From Noviherbaspirillum soli (lineage in GTDB: Bacteria > Pseudomonadota > Gammaproteobacteria > Burkholderiales > Burkholderiaceae_D), in contig NZ_JACYOX010000031.1 in NCBI RefSeq assembly GCF_015352955.1, positions 1 through 64,000 of the forward strand: 64,000 nucleotides of DNA, given 5' to 3'. How positions within the stretch are numbered: the first letter of the stretch is position 1; each line of letters starts with the position of its first letter. The translations under genes and the position numbers were made by a program. The notes under the pieces were generated by a model that was not told the origin of the DNA, made no database searches, and saw nothing but the letters and a program-made list of their open reading frames with translations. Positions 1-9,271 of this stretch are shown here, piece after piece.

Positions 1-123
1 ATCGGCGGCGAGAAGACCCAGGCCACGCTGCCCAAGGAAAAGCCCATCAAGCTGACCTATGTGAACGGCGACATCATCGGCACCTGGGCCAACGGCACCA
101 CCATGTCCATCCCGATGCTGTGA
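1..123 (+). CDS. C-terminal fragment of an unidentified protein
   Basis: The window opens inside an open frame that ends with TGA at 121-123. The visible 40 residues end in ...GTWANGTTMSIPML and contain Lys/Pro-rich and Gly/Thr-rich stretches. I do not recognise the family and see no catalytic motif or membrane segment. It lies about 230 bases upstream of the PPIase gene on the same strand, so it could belong to the peptide-export locus or to an unrelated upstream gene. Confidence 0.5.
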   Translation: MGGEKTQATLPKEKPIKLTYVNGDIIGTWANGTTMSIPML

Positions 124-169
124 CGCGGCAATGCCGCGGCGTGAAGACGGATCGCTGCCAGGCGGAGAT

Positions 170-196
170 GGCGTAATGCCCTTCGGGTATTGCGCC
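170..196. repeat. REP-like palindrome, copy 1
   Basis: The sequence GGCGTAAT-GCCCTTCGGGT-ATTGCGCC forms a hairpin with 8-bp outer arms (one G-T pair) and an inner GCCC-TTCG-GGT stem. A near-identical element occurs at 34159-34185, with perfect arms there. Two intergenic copies in one window fit a dispersed extragenic palindrome. There is no T-tract, so terminator function is not supported. Confidence 0.7.
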
Positions 197-350
197 CTGC
201 GATCGGGGCGGCACTTCACCACCATGTCGCGCCGGTATTGAGCGATATCACGCGAGCCGCATGCGCAAGTCATAGACTTGCGGGAACCGGCCTGCGATGT
301 TCGCCCCGATGCCGGCGCCAACCCGCATTTCGCCCTCAGGAGAGGATGCC

Positions 351-1103
351 ATGGCGACGATCGTGCGTATCGACGACGAAATTATCAGCACCGAAGAATT
401 CATCCGTACCTTGAAGCTCACAGGCCAGTTCGAAGGCCTGCTGGACCAGCTGGTCCGCGACAAGGTGGCCGCGCTGTCGGCCAGGCAGCAGGATGTCACG
501 GTCACCCAGGAAGAAATCCAGGAGCGCGCGGACCAGTACCGGCGCGTGCGCGGCCTGCACCGCGCCGCCGACATGAACCGCTATCTGGATGCGATCAACG
601 TCAGCCTCGATGAATTCGAGAAATTCATCACGGACAGTCTGTACCAGGACAAGGCGCTGGCCAGGGTGTGCAGCGAACGCGCGGTGGAAGACTATTTCAA
701 GCTCAATTCGCCACGCTTCGATGCGATGGAGATCGGCCATATCGTGGTCGACAGCGAAGGCAAGGCGCGCGAGCTGATGGCCTACCTGGCCGACGACCCG
801 GACAGCTTCGCCGAGATGGCGGCGGAACACTCGGTGGCCGACAGCCGGGAGCGTGGCGGCGTGATCGGCCGCGTGCTGCGCGGCTCGCTGCGCAGCGACA
901 TCGAAGCCAAGGTGTTCAATGCCGCGCCGGGCGATCTGCTGGGGCCGTTCCCTTCGGCCGACCGCGGCAGCCATGAAATCTTCAAGGTATGCGCCCGCCA
1001 TCCGGCGCGGCTGGACGCGGACACCGCCACCGAGATCAGGCGGCTGCTGCGCGAGCAGTGGCTGCTGGCGCGGGCGCAGGAACACATGATCGAAGTGCAG
1101 TAA
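351..1103 (+). CDS. Parvulin-type peptidyl-prolyl isomerase (PpiC-like)
   Basis: This 250-aa protein has a helical N-terminal half (about residues 1-120) and a rotamase domain at about 125-230. The domain is recognised by EIGHIVVDSEGKARELM, then FAEMAAEHSV, then a GGVIGRVLRG loop and a GPFPSADRGSHEIFKV end. I chose ATG 351 over the upstream in-frame ATG 297 because AGGAGAGG lies just before it. No signal peptide is evident, so it should be cytoplasmic. It sits 58 bases upstream of the C39 exporter gene and is probably co-transcribed. By context it may help fold or present the exported peptides or assist the exporter. That role is inference; parvulin homology is clear. Confidence 0.85.
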   Translation: MATIVRIDDEIISTEEFIRTLKLTGQFEGLLDQLVRDKVAALSARQQDVTVTQEEIQERADQYRRVRGLHRAADMNRYLDAINVSLDEFEKFITDSLYQDKALARVCSERAVEDYFKLNSPRFDAMEIGHIVVDSEGKARELMAYLADDPDSFAEMAAEHSVADSRERGGVIGRVLRGSLRSDIEAKVFNAAPGDLLGPFPSADRGSHEIFKVCARHPARLDADTATEIRRLLREQWLLARAQEHMIEVQ

Positions 1104-1161
1104 CCCGGCGGCGGCGCGCCGGGAGGGTTCGGCCAGAAAATCTCGGAAAGGCAGGCGCGTA

Positions 1162-4100
1162 TTGAACACCCCTTCCGTCCAGCAGTCCCTTGCAGGCGTT
1201 CTGGCGTCAGCCGAGATACTGACGCCGCTTGCGCCTGCCGAACTGGAAGCGCTGGCTGCGCAGGCGGAAATACGCACCTATGGCTTCGGCGACACGGTCT
1301 GCAGCGCCGGCGATGCCGCGCCCGGCCTGATGCTGGTGAAATCCGGCTCTGTGCGGGTGTTCACCGTCGAGGCCGGCAAGGAAATCAGCATGGGAGTGAA
1401 GAAGCAGGGCGACTTCTTTGCCGAGCTTGCCATGCTGAGGGAATACCGGCACGAGTCGTCGGTGCGCGCTTCGGGCAAGACCGAACTGCTGGTGATACCG
1501 CGCGCGGCAATCGCGCCCGTGATTGCCGGCAACCTGCCTGCGCGCGACTTCATCACCAGCTATGTCGCCATCAGCTCCGCCGGTGGCTTTGTCACGCGTC
1601 TGTTCGACCTGCGCGGCAAGGTCGGCAAGGAAGAAATGGAAGAACTGGTGCGCAGCGTCGGCGTCAAGCGCATTGCGGCCGGCCGCGAGATCCTGAAGCA
1701 GGACAGCCGCGAGGACCGCCGGCTGTATGTGATCCGCAGCGGCGAAGTGCGGCTGGTGCGCAGCGACGGCGGCAGCGAGTATCCGCTGGCGGTGCTGGGG
1801 CAGGGCGAGCTGTTCGGCGAGAAGGCCTGCCTGATGCGCCAGGAACAGATGGCCTCCGCCATCGCCGTGACGGATACGACCTTGCTGGTGATTCCGGAAA
1901 AGACCATCCACCAGGTGCTGGAACGCAACCCCAGGCTGCGCGAGGTGCTGGAAGAGCGCATGCGCCACATCGAGCGCGAACTGGAACGGCAGAAGCGCCT
2001 GGCCGAGCGCCGCAAGCGGCCGGTGGTGCTGGACCTGCAGTCGCGCGCTGGCCTGAATGAGCGGCTGATCCGGCGTTTCGCGCTGGTGGAACAGGCCGAG
2101 GAGATGGACTGCGGCGCCGCCTGCCTGGCCATGCTGTGCCGGCATTACGGTATTGCGATCACGCTCGGCAAGCTGCGCGAGCTGGCCAACGTCACCACCG
2201 AAGGCGCCACGCTGGACAGCCTGGCGCGGGTCGGCGAGACCCTGGGCTTCACCACCCGCGGCATGCAGTGCACCTACGATTCGCTGCTCGGCTTCGAGCT
2301 GCCCTTCATCGTGCACTGGGAGGGTTATCACTACGTGGTGGTGTACGGCATTTCCAGCGAGCGGGTGTGGGTGGCCGATCCGGCGCTGGGCTTTCGCAAG
2401 ATGAGCGTCAGGGAGTTCGAGCGCGGCTGGAGCGGCACCTGCCTGGTCTTCACGCCGGGACAGGACCAGGCGCAACTGGCCGCCACCCGTTCCCCATGGA
2501 TACGTTTCGTCGGCTACCTGAAGCCCTACAAGAAAATTTTGCTGCAGGTGTTCATCGCCACCTTCGTGATCCAGATGCTGGGCATCGTGCCTCCCCTGAT
2601 CATCCAGAACATCCTTGATGGCGTGATCGTGCACCAGAACCTGAGCCTGCTGCACCTGCTGATCGTCGGCCTGATCATCTCCAACGTGTTTACCCAGATC
2701 ATGGCGACGATCCGCGCCTACCTTGCCAACTTCATGGTGCGCAACATGGATTTCGCGATGATGTCGCAGTTCTTCAAGCACACGATGTCGCTGCCCTTTT
2801 CCTTCTTCGCCAAGCGCAAGACCGGCGACATCCTGGCGCGCTTCCAGGAGAACCATACGATACGGTCCTTCCTGACCGAGTCCACCGTCACCACGCTGCT
2901 GAACCTGCTGATGGTGTTCATCTACTTCAGCATCATGTTCGTCTACAACGTCAAGTTGACGCTGCTCTTGATCGGCTTCGTCATTCCCATCGTGGCCCTG
3001 ACCGTGATCGCCACGCCGCGCATCAAGGCCTATGCGCGGGAGGTGTTTACCGCGTCGACCGATGCGCAGGCATTCCTGATGGAAGCGCTGGGCGGCGTGG
3101 AAACCATCAAGGGCATGGGCATGGAGCGGCCGGTGCGGCTGAAGTGGGAGAAGAAATATGTGAAGGCGCTCGAGACCCAGTACCGCGCGCAGGCCTTTCA
3201 TATCTGGGTCGGGCTTGCCAGCCAGCTGCTCAATGCGGCAGTCACCATTTCCATCCTCTGGGTCGGCGCCAACCTGGTGCTGGCGCGCGAGCTGACGATC
3301 GGGCAGCTGATTGCGTTCAATGCGCTGATGGGCAGCGTGCTGGCGCCGCTGATGGGCCTGGTGGGCTTGTGGAACCTGCTCAACGATGCCGGCGTGGCGA
3401 TGGAGCGGCTGGGCGACGTGCTGGACATGGAGCCGGAACAGAAAGCCGGGGATGTCGCCTCGCGGGTCGTGCTGCCCGACCTGAAAGGCCAGATACGGCT
3501 GGAAAACCTGTATTTCCGCTATGGCGGCAACGAGACCGCCTATGTGCTGGAAAACATCAGCCTGGACATCAACCCCGGCGAGCTGGTGGCCGTGGTCGGC
3601 CGCAGCGGTTCGGGCAAGACCACGCTGGCCAAGCTGCTGGTGGGCTTCTATCCGCCCAGCGAAGGCAAGCTGGTGGTGGACGGCTACGACATGAGCGTGA
3701 TCGACAAGGACAGCTACCGCGCCCAGGTCGGCTATGTCATGCAGAGCAACCTGCTGTTTTCCGGCACCATCGCCGCCAATATCGCCAGCGGCGAGGAAAG
3801 CCCGGACCGCAGGCGCATCGAGGAAGTGGCGAAGATGGCCGACGCCCATCCCTTCATCGCCAAGCTGCCGCTGGGCTATGAGCAGGTGGTGGGCGAGCGC
3901 GGCATGGGCCTGTCGGGCGGGCAGGTGCAGCGGCTGTGCATTGCGCGCGCTCTGTACCACGACCCGCGCCTGCTGGTGTTCGACGAGGCGACGTCGGCGC
4001 TGGATACCCAGTCCGAAAGCAACATCATGAGCAACATGAACGAAATACTGAAAGGCCGCACGGCCGTCATCATCGCGCACCGGCTCAGCACCATCATGCG

Positions 4101-4217
4101 GGCCGACAAGATCCTGGTGCTGTATGAAGGCGCCGTGGTGGAGCAGGGCCGGCACGAGGAGCTGGTGGAGCGGCGCGGCATGTATTACCAGCTGGTGCAG
4201 AAGCAACTGGGAAGCCA

Positions 4218-4221
<4 letters not shown>
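1162..4221 (+). CDS. C39-peptidase ABC exporter with two N-terminal cyclic-nucleotide-binding-like domains
   Basis: This 1019-aa fusion starts at TTG 1162 after GGAAAGGCAGG. Residues about 15-135 and 150-275 are two cNMP-binding-like beta-roll domains (FGDTVCSAGDAAPGLMLVKSGSVRVF, then LYVIRSGEVRLV...GELFGEKACL). Residues about 305-430 form a peptidase C39 domain with Gln and Cys in EQAEEMDCGAACLAML, His in GYHYVVV and Asp in VADPALG. Six membrane segments follow (about 450-750). The ATPase domain carries Walker A GRSGSGKTT, signature LSGGQVQR, Walker B LLVFDEATSALD and the H-loop IIAHRLST. C39 exporters cut leaders after Gly-Gly and secrete the core; the two GG-leader peptides at 6444-7078 are the obvious cargo. 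The gene overlaps the sigma54 activator by ATGA. The doubled cNMP module suggests gating by a nucleotide or other ligand, but neither copy was tested for ligand-binding residues. Confidence 0.93.
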
Positions 4222-5513
<1,292 letters not shown>

Positions 5514-5517
5514 CCGG

Positions 5518-6291
5518 TCAGGCCAGCGCCGGATTCAGCGCGGTGGCGTCATCATGCTCGGGCGATATGGCCCGCACGGTCACCACCGAGATGTTGTCGC
5601 GGCCGCCGTGCGCAAGAGCGCACCGCACCAGCTGCTGCGTTGCGGCCCGCACGTCGTGGGCGGCCAGCAGCGCCGCGATGTCCTCGTCCGCGGCTTCATT
5701 GCTGAGGCCGTCGCTGCAGAGCAGGAAGATGTCGCCATGCATCACCCCCAGTTCGACCTCGTCCATGTCGAACTGGTCGGCCACGCCGACCGCGCGGGTG
5801 ATCAGGTTGCGCGCCGGATGGCGCCTTGCCTCTTCGGGCGACAGCAGGCCGCGCGACACCAGTTCTTCCACATGGCTGTGGTCGCGGGTGAGCTGCTGCA
5901 GGCTGCCGTCGCGGTAGAGATAGATGCGGCTGTCGCCGGCCCACAGGCAGATGCAGCGCGCATCGCCAGCCAGCAGCACCGCCGCCGTGCTGCCTATGGT
6001 TTGCACCTCGCGCATGGCCGCCTCCGTCATCAGCCGGCGGTTCACGTCGGCAAGGCAGGCACGGACCTCGGCGGCGCGCGCAGCCAGGTCGCCGTCGCCG
6101 CTCATGCGCGCCAGCGCATCGACCACCATGCGGCTGGCGACGTCGCCCAGCGTATGGCCGCCCATGCCATCGGCCACGGCCCAGAGGCCGCGCTCGGGCT
6201 GCTCCAGGCAGGCGTCTTCATTGACGCTGCGCACCCGGCCCACATCGGAAAGGGAAGCGGATTGCCAACGAAACAGGGATGCTTGCGCCAT
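5518..6291 (-). CDS. PP2C-family serine/threonine phosphatase (Stp-like)
   Basis: This protein of about 257 aa has the PP2C metal-site motifs in order: SDVGRVRSVNEDA, VADGMGGH, GSTAAVLLAG, AGDSRIYLYRDG, DGLSNEAADEDI and a terminal RDNISVVTVR. It has no membrane segment and should be a soluble Mn/Mg-dependent phosphoprotein phosphatase. I prefer ATG 6291 (MAQASLFRW) to 6312. It is the third gene in a - strand series after the two GG-leader peptides, and its stop lies only 4 bases from the convergent sigma54 activator stop. No Ser/Thr kinase is visible in the window, so its substrate is unknown. Placement suggests a regulatory role in the peptide locus. Confidence 0.9.
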   Translation of the reverse strand: MAQASLFRWQSASLSDVGRVRSVNEDACLEQPERGLWAVADGMGGHTLGDVASRMVVDALARMSGDGDLAARAAEVRACLADVNRRLMTEAAMREVQTIGSTAAVLLAGDARCICLWAGDSRIYLYRDGSLQQLTRDHSHVEELVSRGLLSPEEARRHPARNLITRAVGVADQFDMDEVELGVMHGDIFLLCSDGLSNEAADEDIAALLAAHDVRAATQQLVRCALAHGGRDNISVVTVRAISPEHDDATALNPALA

Positions 6292-6443
6292 GGCGGTCTC
6301 CGGGGCGGGCATGGCCAGGCCGGGCGTGCCATGCAGCGGTGCGGAAGCACAGTATAAGGTCGCGCCATGCCGCTTCCACCGCGGCGCTGGCGAGCATTTT
6401 CAACCTGGCTCAATGTTTCGGCGCAGCGTGCCCGCGGGCGGAT

Positions 6444-6728
6444 TCATTTTTGCGTCAGGCCCACCATGGTCGGCACCACGTTCACCGTGGAAGCCGGCGC
6501 CGACGGTCCGACCTCGACGTTGAGCGCCTGTATCGTCATCTGCTCGGCGGTATAGATATTGTTGGTCTGGAAGAAGTTGACGATGGCGCCGGGCGCCCTG
6601 GCCACCGACTCGAGGAAAGGCCGGAAGGAAAATACCCATGGCGCGCCATCGCCGCCGCGCACGGCGCGCATCGATGCGCTGTCCAGCGTGGTAAGGGTGG
6701 CAAGGTCATGGATCATGATGGTGGCCAT
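6444..6728 (-). CDS. Double-glycine-leader secreted peptide A (putative bacteriocin or signal precursor)
   Basis: This 94-aa small protein has a leader of the C39 type: I-H-D-L-A...T-L-D...M-R-A-V-R-G-G with Gly-Gly at 25-26. The predicted core is 68 residues, Cys-free, rich in Val, Asn, Thr and Pro, and starts DGAPWVFSFRPF. Its leader aligns with that of the peptide at 6824-7078 (consensus I[HK]DLAxxxTLDxxxM...GG) although the cores do not resemble each other. SD AAGGAG lies at 6735-6740. It is 95 bases downstream of the second peptide and shares its sigma54 promoter by position. It could be a bacteriocin-like peptide, a signal or a secreted structural peptide. No modification enzyme is adjacent, so unmodified export is plausible. 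Confidence 0.8.
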   Translation of the reverse strand: MATIMIHDLATLTTLDSASMRAVRGGDGAPWVFSFRPFLESVARAPGAIVNFFQTNNIYTAEQMTIQALNVEVGPSAPASTVNVVPTMVGLTQK

Positions 6729-6766
6729 GTCGGTCTCCTTGATTCGAATTCGTTGCGTGCAACAGG

Positions 6767-6812
6767 AAGCCGGGCGGCGGAACTGCGGATGCGTTGCCGC
6801 CGCGCCGGGCTT
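6767..6812. other. Imperfect hairpin between the two peptide genes
   Basis: GC-rich complementary arms lie at 6767-6780 and 6797-6812 (AAGCCGGGCGGCGG against CCGCCGCGCCGGGCTT, with one bulge). A 16-base loop separates them. There is no U-tract on either strand, so it looks like an mRNA-stabilising or attenuating stem rather than a classical terminator. Confidence 0.45.
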
Positions 6813-6823
6813 GTATCACTGCA

Positions 6824-7078
6824 TCAGAACCATTTGGGCATCATCTTGCCGTAGCTGGTCGCGTGGCTGCTGGCATCCACATTGATGTCCAGATTGGTCT
6901 GCGTGACCACCGGGGTGAACACGCCGACCTGGGTGTTGGGGCTGCCCTTGCCGCCCAGGATGCCGGACTGGTTGAAGTCGCCTATTTTTGACAGGTTGGC
7001 ATTGAAGCCGCCGGAGATGCAGGACATTGCCTTCGCATCCAGGGTTTGGGAAACGGCGAGGTCTTTGATGATCAACAT
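6824..7078 (-). CDS. Double-glycine-leader secreted peptide B (putative bacteriocin or signal precursor)
   Basis: This 84-aa protein has the leader I-K-D-L-A-V-S-Q-T-L-D-A-K-A-M-S-C-I-S-G-G, with Gly-Gly at 23-24. The predicted core is 60 residues, Asn/Gly/Thr-rich, Cys-free, and ends YGKMMPKWF. SD AAGGAG is at 7086-7091, seven bases before ATG. It is the first gene after the sigma54 promoter at 7143-7159, with an expected 5' UTR of about 54 bases. The leader similarity to peptide A and the C39 exporter 2.6 kb away support joint export. The aromatic/basic C-terminus could favour membrane contact. Function is not known, and no immunity-like gene was found beside it. Confidence 0.82.
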   Translation of the reverse strand: MLIIKDLAVSQTLDAKAMSCISGGFNANLSKIGDFNQSGILGGKGSPNTQVGVFTPVVTQTNLDINVDASSHATSYGKMMPKWF

Positions 7079-7142
7079 GATGATGCTCCTTGAATCGGTT
7101 GGGTTGGTTGGGTGAGCTTTTGTTTGGGCTCGTCATCCCTAT

Positions 7143-7159
7143 TGCATCGACCGTGCCAG
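7143..7159 (-). promoter_or_regulatory. Sigma54 (-24/-12) promoter of the peptide operon
   Basis: Read on the - strand the site is CTGGCACGGTCGATGCA. It matches YTGGCACGrNNNTTGCW at all but one fixed position. The invariant GG (7157-7156) and GC (7145-7144) are separated by exactly 10 bases. Transcription should start near 7132, upstream of SD 7086-7091 and the peptide ATG at 7078. The sigma54 activator encoded at 4218-5513 is the natural partner. Confidence 0.85.
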
Positions 7160-7220
7160 CCCGCACAGCCGCTTCAAAACCGGTAAAAAGCCCCGTATTG
7201 TTGATTGACCGGAAAGGAAA

Positions 7221-7250
7221 TCGGGCCTGTCGGGCCTGATCGGCAGCCCG
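7221..7250. promoter_or_regulatory. Candidate upstream activator site of the sigma54 promoter
   Basis: A 9-bp tandem repeat TCGGGCCTG (7221-7229, 7230-7238) overlaps an inverted pair CGGGC (7231-7235) / GCCCG (7246-7250). It lies roughly 65-105 bases upstream of the -24 element on the - strand, the distance typical of enhancer sites for sigma54 activators. No binding evidence is available from sequence alone. Confidence 0.35.
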
Positions 7251-7412
7251 CGCTGTAAGATGAATACAGACAGCCGGGGACAGGGTGTCGGATGCGGGGC
7301 GACATTACCTGCTTCATGGCCGGCAACGCGGGCTCGGGAGCCGGTGCGCTTGCCTGGCATGTTCCATGCGTCAAGTATTGGAAGCCGGACGGGCAGAAAT
7401 GCAGGAGGATGC

Positions 7413-7634
7413 ATGGGTACCGTGATATCGATCGACTTCAGGCAGCGACGCCGCAAGCATGCAAGCCCTGACCAGGGTGTCATGCCCGGTATGCACGGCC
7501 AGGCTGTGGCGGTGGCTGTTTGCGTTGCATGCCTGGCCTGTCTGCATGCGCCGCTGCTGATGTTATGGACGCCTTGGCTGCCATCGGTGCATCCGCAGGC
7601 AAGGCGCTGCGGCGAGGCCGCTGAAGAAAGCTGA
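7413..7634 (+). CDS. Small putative membrane protein
   Basis: This 73-aa frame starts at ATG 7413, chosen because AGGAGG lies 6-10 bases upstream. The N-terminus MGTVISIDFRQRRRKH is basic, and a hydrophobic stretch of about 25 residues (AVAVAVCVACLACLHAPLLML) suggests one membrane-spanning segment with the N-terminus inside. I do not recognise a family. It lies between the peptide locus and a second small gene; no functional link is shown. Confidence 0.5.
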   Translation: MGTVISIDFRQRRRKHASPDQGVMPGMHGQAVAVAVCVACLACLHAPLLMLWTPWLPSVHPQARRCGEAAEES

Positions 7635-7785
7635 GCGCTGCCTGCGCCGTAACACACTGAAACAGTAAAGGCCTTTCCTTGCAGCGGCCAGGCACTATCT
7701 TATGGTCAGGTACAACGACAAACCGGCGTTCATGGCAGTCCCGGACAGTCCGGCTTGCGTGGTGCTGCACCGATGGAGGTGTGAA

Positions 7786-7944
7786 ATGGTCAATACGTCA
7801 AAACCAAGCAAGGAACAGGTCAGGGAGTACATGGCGCGCCGGCAGGCGCAGCACCAGCCGCCGCCGAGCTGCCAGGAAATCCGCCGCCAGCTGGGCTGGG
7901 AACTGGTGGAGGCGGAACGGGAGGAAAGAAGCAGGCGGCGCTGA
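7786..7944 (+). CDS. Small hypothetical protein
   Basis: This 52-aa protein starts at ATG 7786 after GGAGGTG. It is highly charged: KEQVREYMARRQ near the N-terminus, then CQEIRRQLGWELVEAERE, ending in a Ser/Arg tail. The pattern looks like a short two-helix protein of a type common and uncharacterised in Burkholderiales. The strong Shine-Dalgarno supports translation. No function can be assigned. Confidence 0.55.
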   Translation: MVNTSKPSKEQVREYMARRQAQHQPPPSCQEIRRQLGWELVEAEREERSRRR

Positions 7945-8009
7945 CGCGCCTGATGGCCTGCACCGGAAATCCCGCCCGCTCCCGCTTTGCGCTGCGTACA
8001 AGGAAGAAG

Positions 8010-9173
8010 CTAGGCCCGCAGGATTTCCTTCGCAATCGTATTGCGCTGGATCTCGCTGGTGCCCGTGACGATGCGGTACAGCCGCAGCCGGCGGAAGATG
8101 AATTCCACCGGATGGTTTTTCGTCACCCCCACATTGCCGTGGATCTGCATCGCCCGGTCGGCGATCTCGAAGCAGCGCTCCGAGACAAACAGCTTGCACA
8201 TCGAGGCTTCCTTGCGGATGTCCCGTCCCTGGTCGGCCAGCGCAGCCGCGGCCATCACCATGCTGTCGCAGGCGAACAGCGCGGTGGCCATGTCGGCCAG
8301 CATGTGCTGGATCGCCTGGAAGCGGCTGATCGGGCCGCCGAACTGCTGGCGGTGCTGCGCATACTCGACCGACAGCCGGTAAGCCTGGCGCGCCAGCCCG
8401 GTCATGGTGGGGCAGTGCAGCAGCCGGTTGACGCTGATGCGGTCCATCGCGATCCTGAAGCCCGCGCCTTCGCTGCCGATCAGGTTGGCCGCCGGCACCC
8501 GGACCTGCTGCATGTCGATGTCGGCATCCACATGCTGGCCCGTCATCGGCAGATAGTCATAAGAAAGGGTCACGCCAGGCCGGTCGAGGTCCACCAGGAT
8601 GGCGGAGATGCCGTCGGCGCCCTTGTCGGGGTCGGTGACGCACATCACGATGGCGAAGTCGGCAAAGGCCGACGCAGTGATGTAGTGCTTGCGCCCGGTG
8701 ATCAGGTAGTCGTCGCCGTCGCGCACCGCGCGGGTCTGGATGCTGGCCGCATCCGAGCCGGAGCCGGCTTCGGTCATGGCGAAGCAGGCGCCCTTTTCGC
8801 CGCGTATGCAGGGCAGGATATAGTTTTCCACCTGGTAGGGCGTGGCATGCCTGACCAGGTTGCCGATGCGGGCCGGCCCGCCCCAGTCGCCCAATACATG
8901 GGGGAACAGCACGGCGCCGGAAGCGGCGACATCATCCTTGAGCAGGCACAGCTGCGACACCGACAGGCCGGCCCCGCCGAGCGACCGCGGCAACTGGGGG
9001 CCATACAGGCCGAGTTCGCGCGAGCGCTGCCACAGGCCGCGCACGGTGTCCCTGGGCAGGCGGTCTTCGTAGCCGATGCCATGCCGCTGTTCAAACGGCA
9101 GCAGTTCGTCCTGCAGATACGCATGGAGCCGCTGGCGCAGTGCGGCGAAGTCGGGCTGGGCGGTATCGTTCAT
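8010..9173 (-). CDS. Acyl-CoA dehydrogenase family protein
   Basis: This protein of about 387 aa has standard family length and signatures: CFAMTEAGSGSDAASIQTRA (FAD/substrate loop), YITGRKHYIT-type strand, YAQHRQQFGGPISRFQAIQHMLADM, and the C-terminal GTSEIQRNTIAKEIL. It should oxidise an acyl-CoA at the alpha-beta bond, passing electrons to ETF. The residue before GTSEIQR is Thr (IVTGT) where medium-chain enzymes carry the catalytic Glu (YEGT), and the helix-G position used by isovaleryl-CoA dehydrogenase reads VNR rather than LER. Substrate and mechanism therefore need care. ATG 9173 is preferred to 9206. It is divergent from a LysR gene that probably controls it. Confidence 0.88.
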   Translation of the reverse strand: MNDTAQPDFAALRQRLHAYLQDELLPFEQRHGIGYEDRLPRDTVRGLWQRSRELGLYGPQLPRSLGGAGLSVSQLCLLKDDVAASGAVLFPHVLGDWGGPARIGNLVRHATPYQVENYILPCIRGEKGACFAMTEAGSGSDAASIQTRAVRDGDDYLITGRKHYITASAFADFAIVMCVTDPDKGADGISAILVDLDRPGVTLSYDYLPMTGQHVDADIDMQQVRVPAANLIGSEGAGFRIAMDRISVNRLLHCPTMTGLARQAYRLSVEYAQHRQQFGGPISRFQAIQHMLADMATALFACDSMVMAAAALADQGRDIRKEASMCKLFVSERCFEIADRAMQIHGNVGVTKNHPVEFIFRRLRLYRIVTGTSEIQRNTIAKEILRA

Positions 9174-9271
9174 TCGAAGCTCGCATGTATGGTTGGGATG
9201 ACCCATGTTGACACTGCCAAAGCCAGCGTGTGATGATGGCCCGCGGCATTTCGATAACGGGCGGGAATGAA

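Noticed and set aside
275-300. GG-N10-GC spacing upstream of the PPIase as a second sigma54 promoter
   Set aside because: The dinucleotide spacing exists (near GGGAACCGGCCTGC) but the TGGCAC and TTGC contexts are absent.
336-1277. 313-codon - strand frame opposite the PPIase
   Set aside because: It is a high-GC antisense shadow rich in His/Arg/Gln, overlapping a gene with clear parvulin motifs.
6310-6345. TGGCACG on the - strand before the PP2C gene as a sigma54 promoter
   Set aside because: The expected GC is replaced by CT at the required spacing.
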